DNA of 64,000 nucleotides, from positions 124,001 to 188,000 of the forward strand of contig NZ_JASGBP010000004.1 of NCBI RefSeq assembly GCF_030053345.1. The letters run 5' to 3'. Origin of the DNA: Flavobacterium sedimenticola. Its GTDB lineage: Bacteria; Bacteroidota; Bacteroidia; Flavobacteriales; Flavobacteriaceae. The notes under the pieces are model-generated. The model was not told where the DNA came from. It saw nothing but the letters and a program-made list of their open reading frames with translations, and searched no databases. The translations under genes and the position numbers were made by a program. Shown in pieces: positions 62,640 to 64,000 of this stretch (position 1 is its first letter; every line of letters begins with the position of its first letter).

Positions 62640-63014
62640 TTATTTTAACTCAACAACAGCTCCAGCTTCTTCTAAAGATTTTTTCAAACCTTCAGCTTCT
62701 GCTTTAGAAACTCCTTCTTTGATGTTAGCAGGTGCACCATCAACGATGTCTTTTGCTTCTTTAAGACCTAAACCTGTAAGTTCTTTTACAGCTTTAACTA
62801 CTGCCAATTTAGAAGCACCAGCATCTTTCAATACTACTGTGAATTCAGTTTGCTCTTCAGCAGCCTCTCCTCCACCGGCTCCACCGGCAGCAACTACTAC
62901 AGCTGCAGCAGCTGGTTCGATACCATACTCATCTTTTAATATTGTAGCTAAATCATTAACTTCTTTTACAGTTAAGTTAACTAATTGTTCTGCGAATTGT
63001 TTCAAATCTGCCAT
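62640..63014 (-). CDS. rplL: 50S ribosomal protein L7/L12
   Basis: A 124-residue stalk protein, present in multiple copies on the ribosome and binding translation factors. The N-terminal dimerisation domain [20 protein letters not shown] is followed by an Ala/Gly hinge ([14 protein letters not shown]) and the C-terminal domain [19 protein letters not shown] ... [15 protein letters not shown]. It lies 53 bp after rplJ, with the attenuator-like hairpin behind it. Confidence 0.98.
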   Translation of the reverse strand: MADLKQFAEQLVNLTVKEVNDLATILKDEYGIEPAAAAVVVAAGGAGGGEAAEEQTEFTVVLKDAGASKLAVVKAVKELTGLGLKEAKDIVDGAPANIKEGVSKAEAEGLKKSLEEAGAVVELK

Positions 63015-63067
63015 TTTTTCTATCGTTTAAAATGTTCTTTTAATATTTATTTTTTAGTCTGCTCTAA

Positions 63068-63568
63068 TTATTCTGCTGCTTCACCTTTTTGTTCCGCGTT
63101 GTTCAACAAAGCCGAAAGGATACGTTTAGCAGGGGATTGAAGTAATCCGATGATTTCACCGATAACTTCTTCTTTAGATTTAAGCGATGCTAAGCTGTCT
63201 AACAAGTTATCTCCGATGTAGATTTCTTGATTGATGTAAGCGCCTTTGAATACCGGTTTATCTGATTTCTTTCTGAAATCTTTGATAATTTTTGCTGGAG
63301 CGTTAGCGATTTCAGCAATGAATACGGAAGAGTTTCCTTTTAAAACTGACGGTAAGTCGCCGTAATCATTAGCAGAAGCTTCCATGGCTTTTTCAAGTAG
63401 GGTGTTTTTAACCACCTCTAATTTGATGCCGGCTTTGAAACAAGCTCTTCTCAAGTTAGATGTCGTTTCTGCATCCAATCCAGATGTATCTGCAATGTAA
63501 ATTACATTCGTATTAGCCAACTTTGCAGTTAAATCTTCTATCGCGATTGATTTTTCTTCTCTAGTCAT
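63068..63568 (-). CDS. rplJ: 50S ribosomal protein L10
   Basis: A 166-residue protein, the base on which L7/L12 dimers assemble. Conserved MTREEKSIAIEDLTAKLANT and VIYIADTSGLDAETTSNLRR, KLEVVKNTLLEKAM, and the C-terminal helix ILSALLNNAEQKGEAAE that binds L12. In other bacteria L10 binds its own mRNA leader to repress rplJL. The 22-bp gap to rplA is too short to hold a large leader, so any site must overlap rplA. Third gene from the window's right end on this strand. Confidence 0.97.
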   Translation of the reverse strand: MTREEKSIAIEDLTAKLANTNVIYIADTSGLDAETTSNLRRACFKAGIKLEVVKNTLLEKAMEASANDYGDLPSVLKGNSSVFIAEIANAPAKIIKDFRKKSDKPVFKGAYINQEIYIGDNLLDSLASLKSKEEVIGEIIGLLQSPAKRILSALLNNAEQKGEAAE

Positions 63569-63590
63569 AATAAAACTTTTTAACTACCAA

Positions 63591-64000
63591 TTATACTGCT
63601 TTAGGATCTAAGGCAATAGCAGGACTCATCGTACTAGACAAGTGGATAGACTTGATGTAAGTACCTTTAGCTGCAGTTGGTTTTAATTTGATTAATGTTT
63701 GAATAATTTCGTGAGCGTTATCTACAATTTTGTCGGCTTCGAAAGAGATTCTTCCGATACCCGCATGTACAATTCCGGTTTTATCAACTTTAAAGTCAAT
63801 TTTACCTGATTTTACTTCTTGTACTGCTTTACCAACTTCCATAGTAACGGTTCCGGTTTTAGGGTTTGGCATCAAACCTCTTGGACCTAACACACGTCCT
63901 AACGGACCTAGTTTACCCATAACAGCGGGCATGGTGATGATTACATCCACATCGGTCCAACCGTCTTTGATTTTTTGTAGATAGTCGTCTAAACCTACGT
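63591..64000 (-). CDS. rplA: 50S ribosomal protein L1, C-terminal part
   Basis: Only the last ~136 residues are inside the window; the 5' end lies beyond the right edge. The frame is open through to 64000 (…[20 protein letters not shown]), so the GTG at 63950 is internal and not a start. Conserved [20 protein letters not shown] and the C-terminal [20 protein letters not shown] are diagnostic. L1 forms the flexible stalk at the ribosomal E site and in other bacteria represses its own operon. It lies 22 bp upstream of rplJ. Confidence 0.95.
   Translation of the reverse strand, partial: VGLDDYLQKIKDGWTDVDVIITMPAVMGKLGPLGRVLGPRGLMPNPKTGTVTMEVGKAVQEVKSGKIDFKVDKTGIVHAGIGRISFEADKIVDNAHEIIQTLIKLKPTAAKGTYIKSIHLSSTMSPAIALDPKAV

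Noticed and set aside
63591..63950. Short L1 starting at GTG 63950
   Set aside because: The same frame continues to the window edge with conserved L1 sequence, so this GTG is an internal valine.

Overview
The window is a chromosomal segment from a member of the Flavobacteriaceae (Bacteroidota), most likely Flavobacterium or a close relative. Several independent signs agree. Start codons are preceded by the Bacteroidota -7 promoter box TAnnTTTG (often with TTG about 19 bp upstream) and not by Shine-Dalgarno sequences. Three large secreted proteins carry C-terminal type IX secretion (T9SS) sorting domains. Families typical of the phylum are present (DUF4290, DUF493, DUF3467, DUF2279, START-like), and the DNA is A+T-rich. 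No phage, integrase, insertion sequence, CRISPR array or rRNA operon is visible.

Layout. 1-7.9 kb: end of murA, DUF4290/DUF493, an AAA ATPase, recQ, fmt, an HU gene, a YqgE/AlgH protein, a class IV aminotransferase and a START-like protein. 8.0-20.7 kb: a lone tRNA-Met(CAT), then two tandem paralogous T9SS surface proteins (1055 and 2964 aa). The larger has 12 tandem ~90-residue repeats in an alternating A/B pattern between two glycine-rich domains. 20.8-30.5 kb: hisS, an ABC permease, prmC, GNAT, ribD, a HAD phosphatase, YigZ, a thioesterase, dnaA, a low-molecular-weight phosphatase and an RsmI-like methylase. 30.5-34.5 kb: a lysozyme-like secreted protein and the operon dapF-GNAT-mltG-DUF2279. 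34.6-42.9 kb: degQ, an N-terminally extended GAPDH, a small secreted protein, aconitase, an acyltransferase and a protein resembling the copper type II monooxygenase fold. 42.9-48.1 kb: an operon of three SurA/PrsA-like periplasmic folding factors followed by a MoxR ATPase. 48.3-53.4 kb: prfC, then a third T9SS glycine-rich protein with a tiny tripartite membrane protein behind it. 53.8-64 kb: the conserved rplA-rplJ-rplL-rpoB-rpoC-DUF3467 block on the minus strand, with rplA cut by the window edge.

How the genes work together. Most of the window is core housekeeping: cell wall (murA, dapF, mltG), translation (fmt, hisS, prmC, prfC, tRNA-Met, L1/L10/L12), transcription (rpoBC), replication (dnaA, HU, recQ), and envelope folding and quality control (degQ, SurA-like proteins). 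The accessory part is the set of three T9SS-exported proteins, built from shared modules: glycine-rich domain, Ig-like domain, LamG, a DUF8202-like module and the sorting domain.

The observations I rate highest are: the shared promoter architecture and modular paralogy of the two tandem surface proteins; the A/B alternating repeats in the 2964-aa protein; Asp in place of the catalytic Cys in MurA (predicted fosfomycin insensitivity); a terminator-like hairpin abutting the start codon of the class IV aminotransferase; a similar hairpin plus a DnaA box in the dnaA leader; a divergent copper monooxygenase-like protein; and a 450-bp intergenic stretch with an orphan promoter, a long inverted repeat and two terminators that may hold a small RNA. 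All assignments come from reading the sequence; no database search was run.
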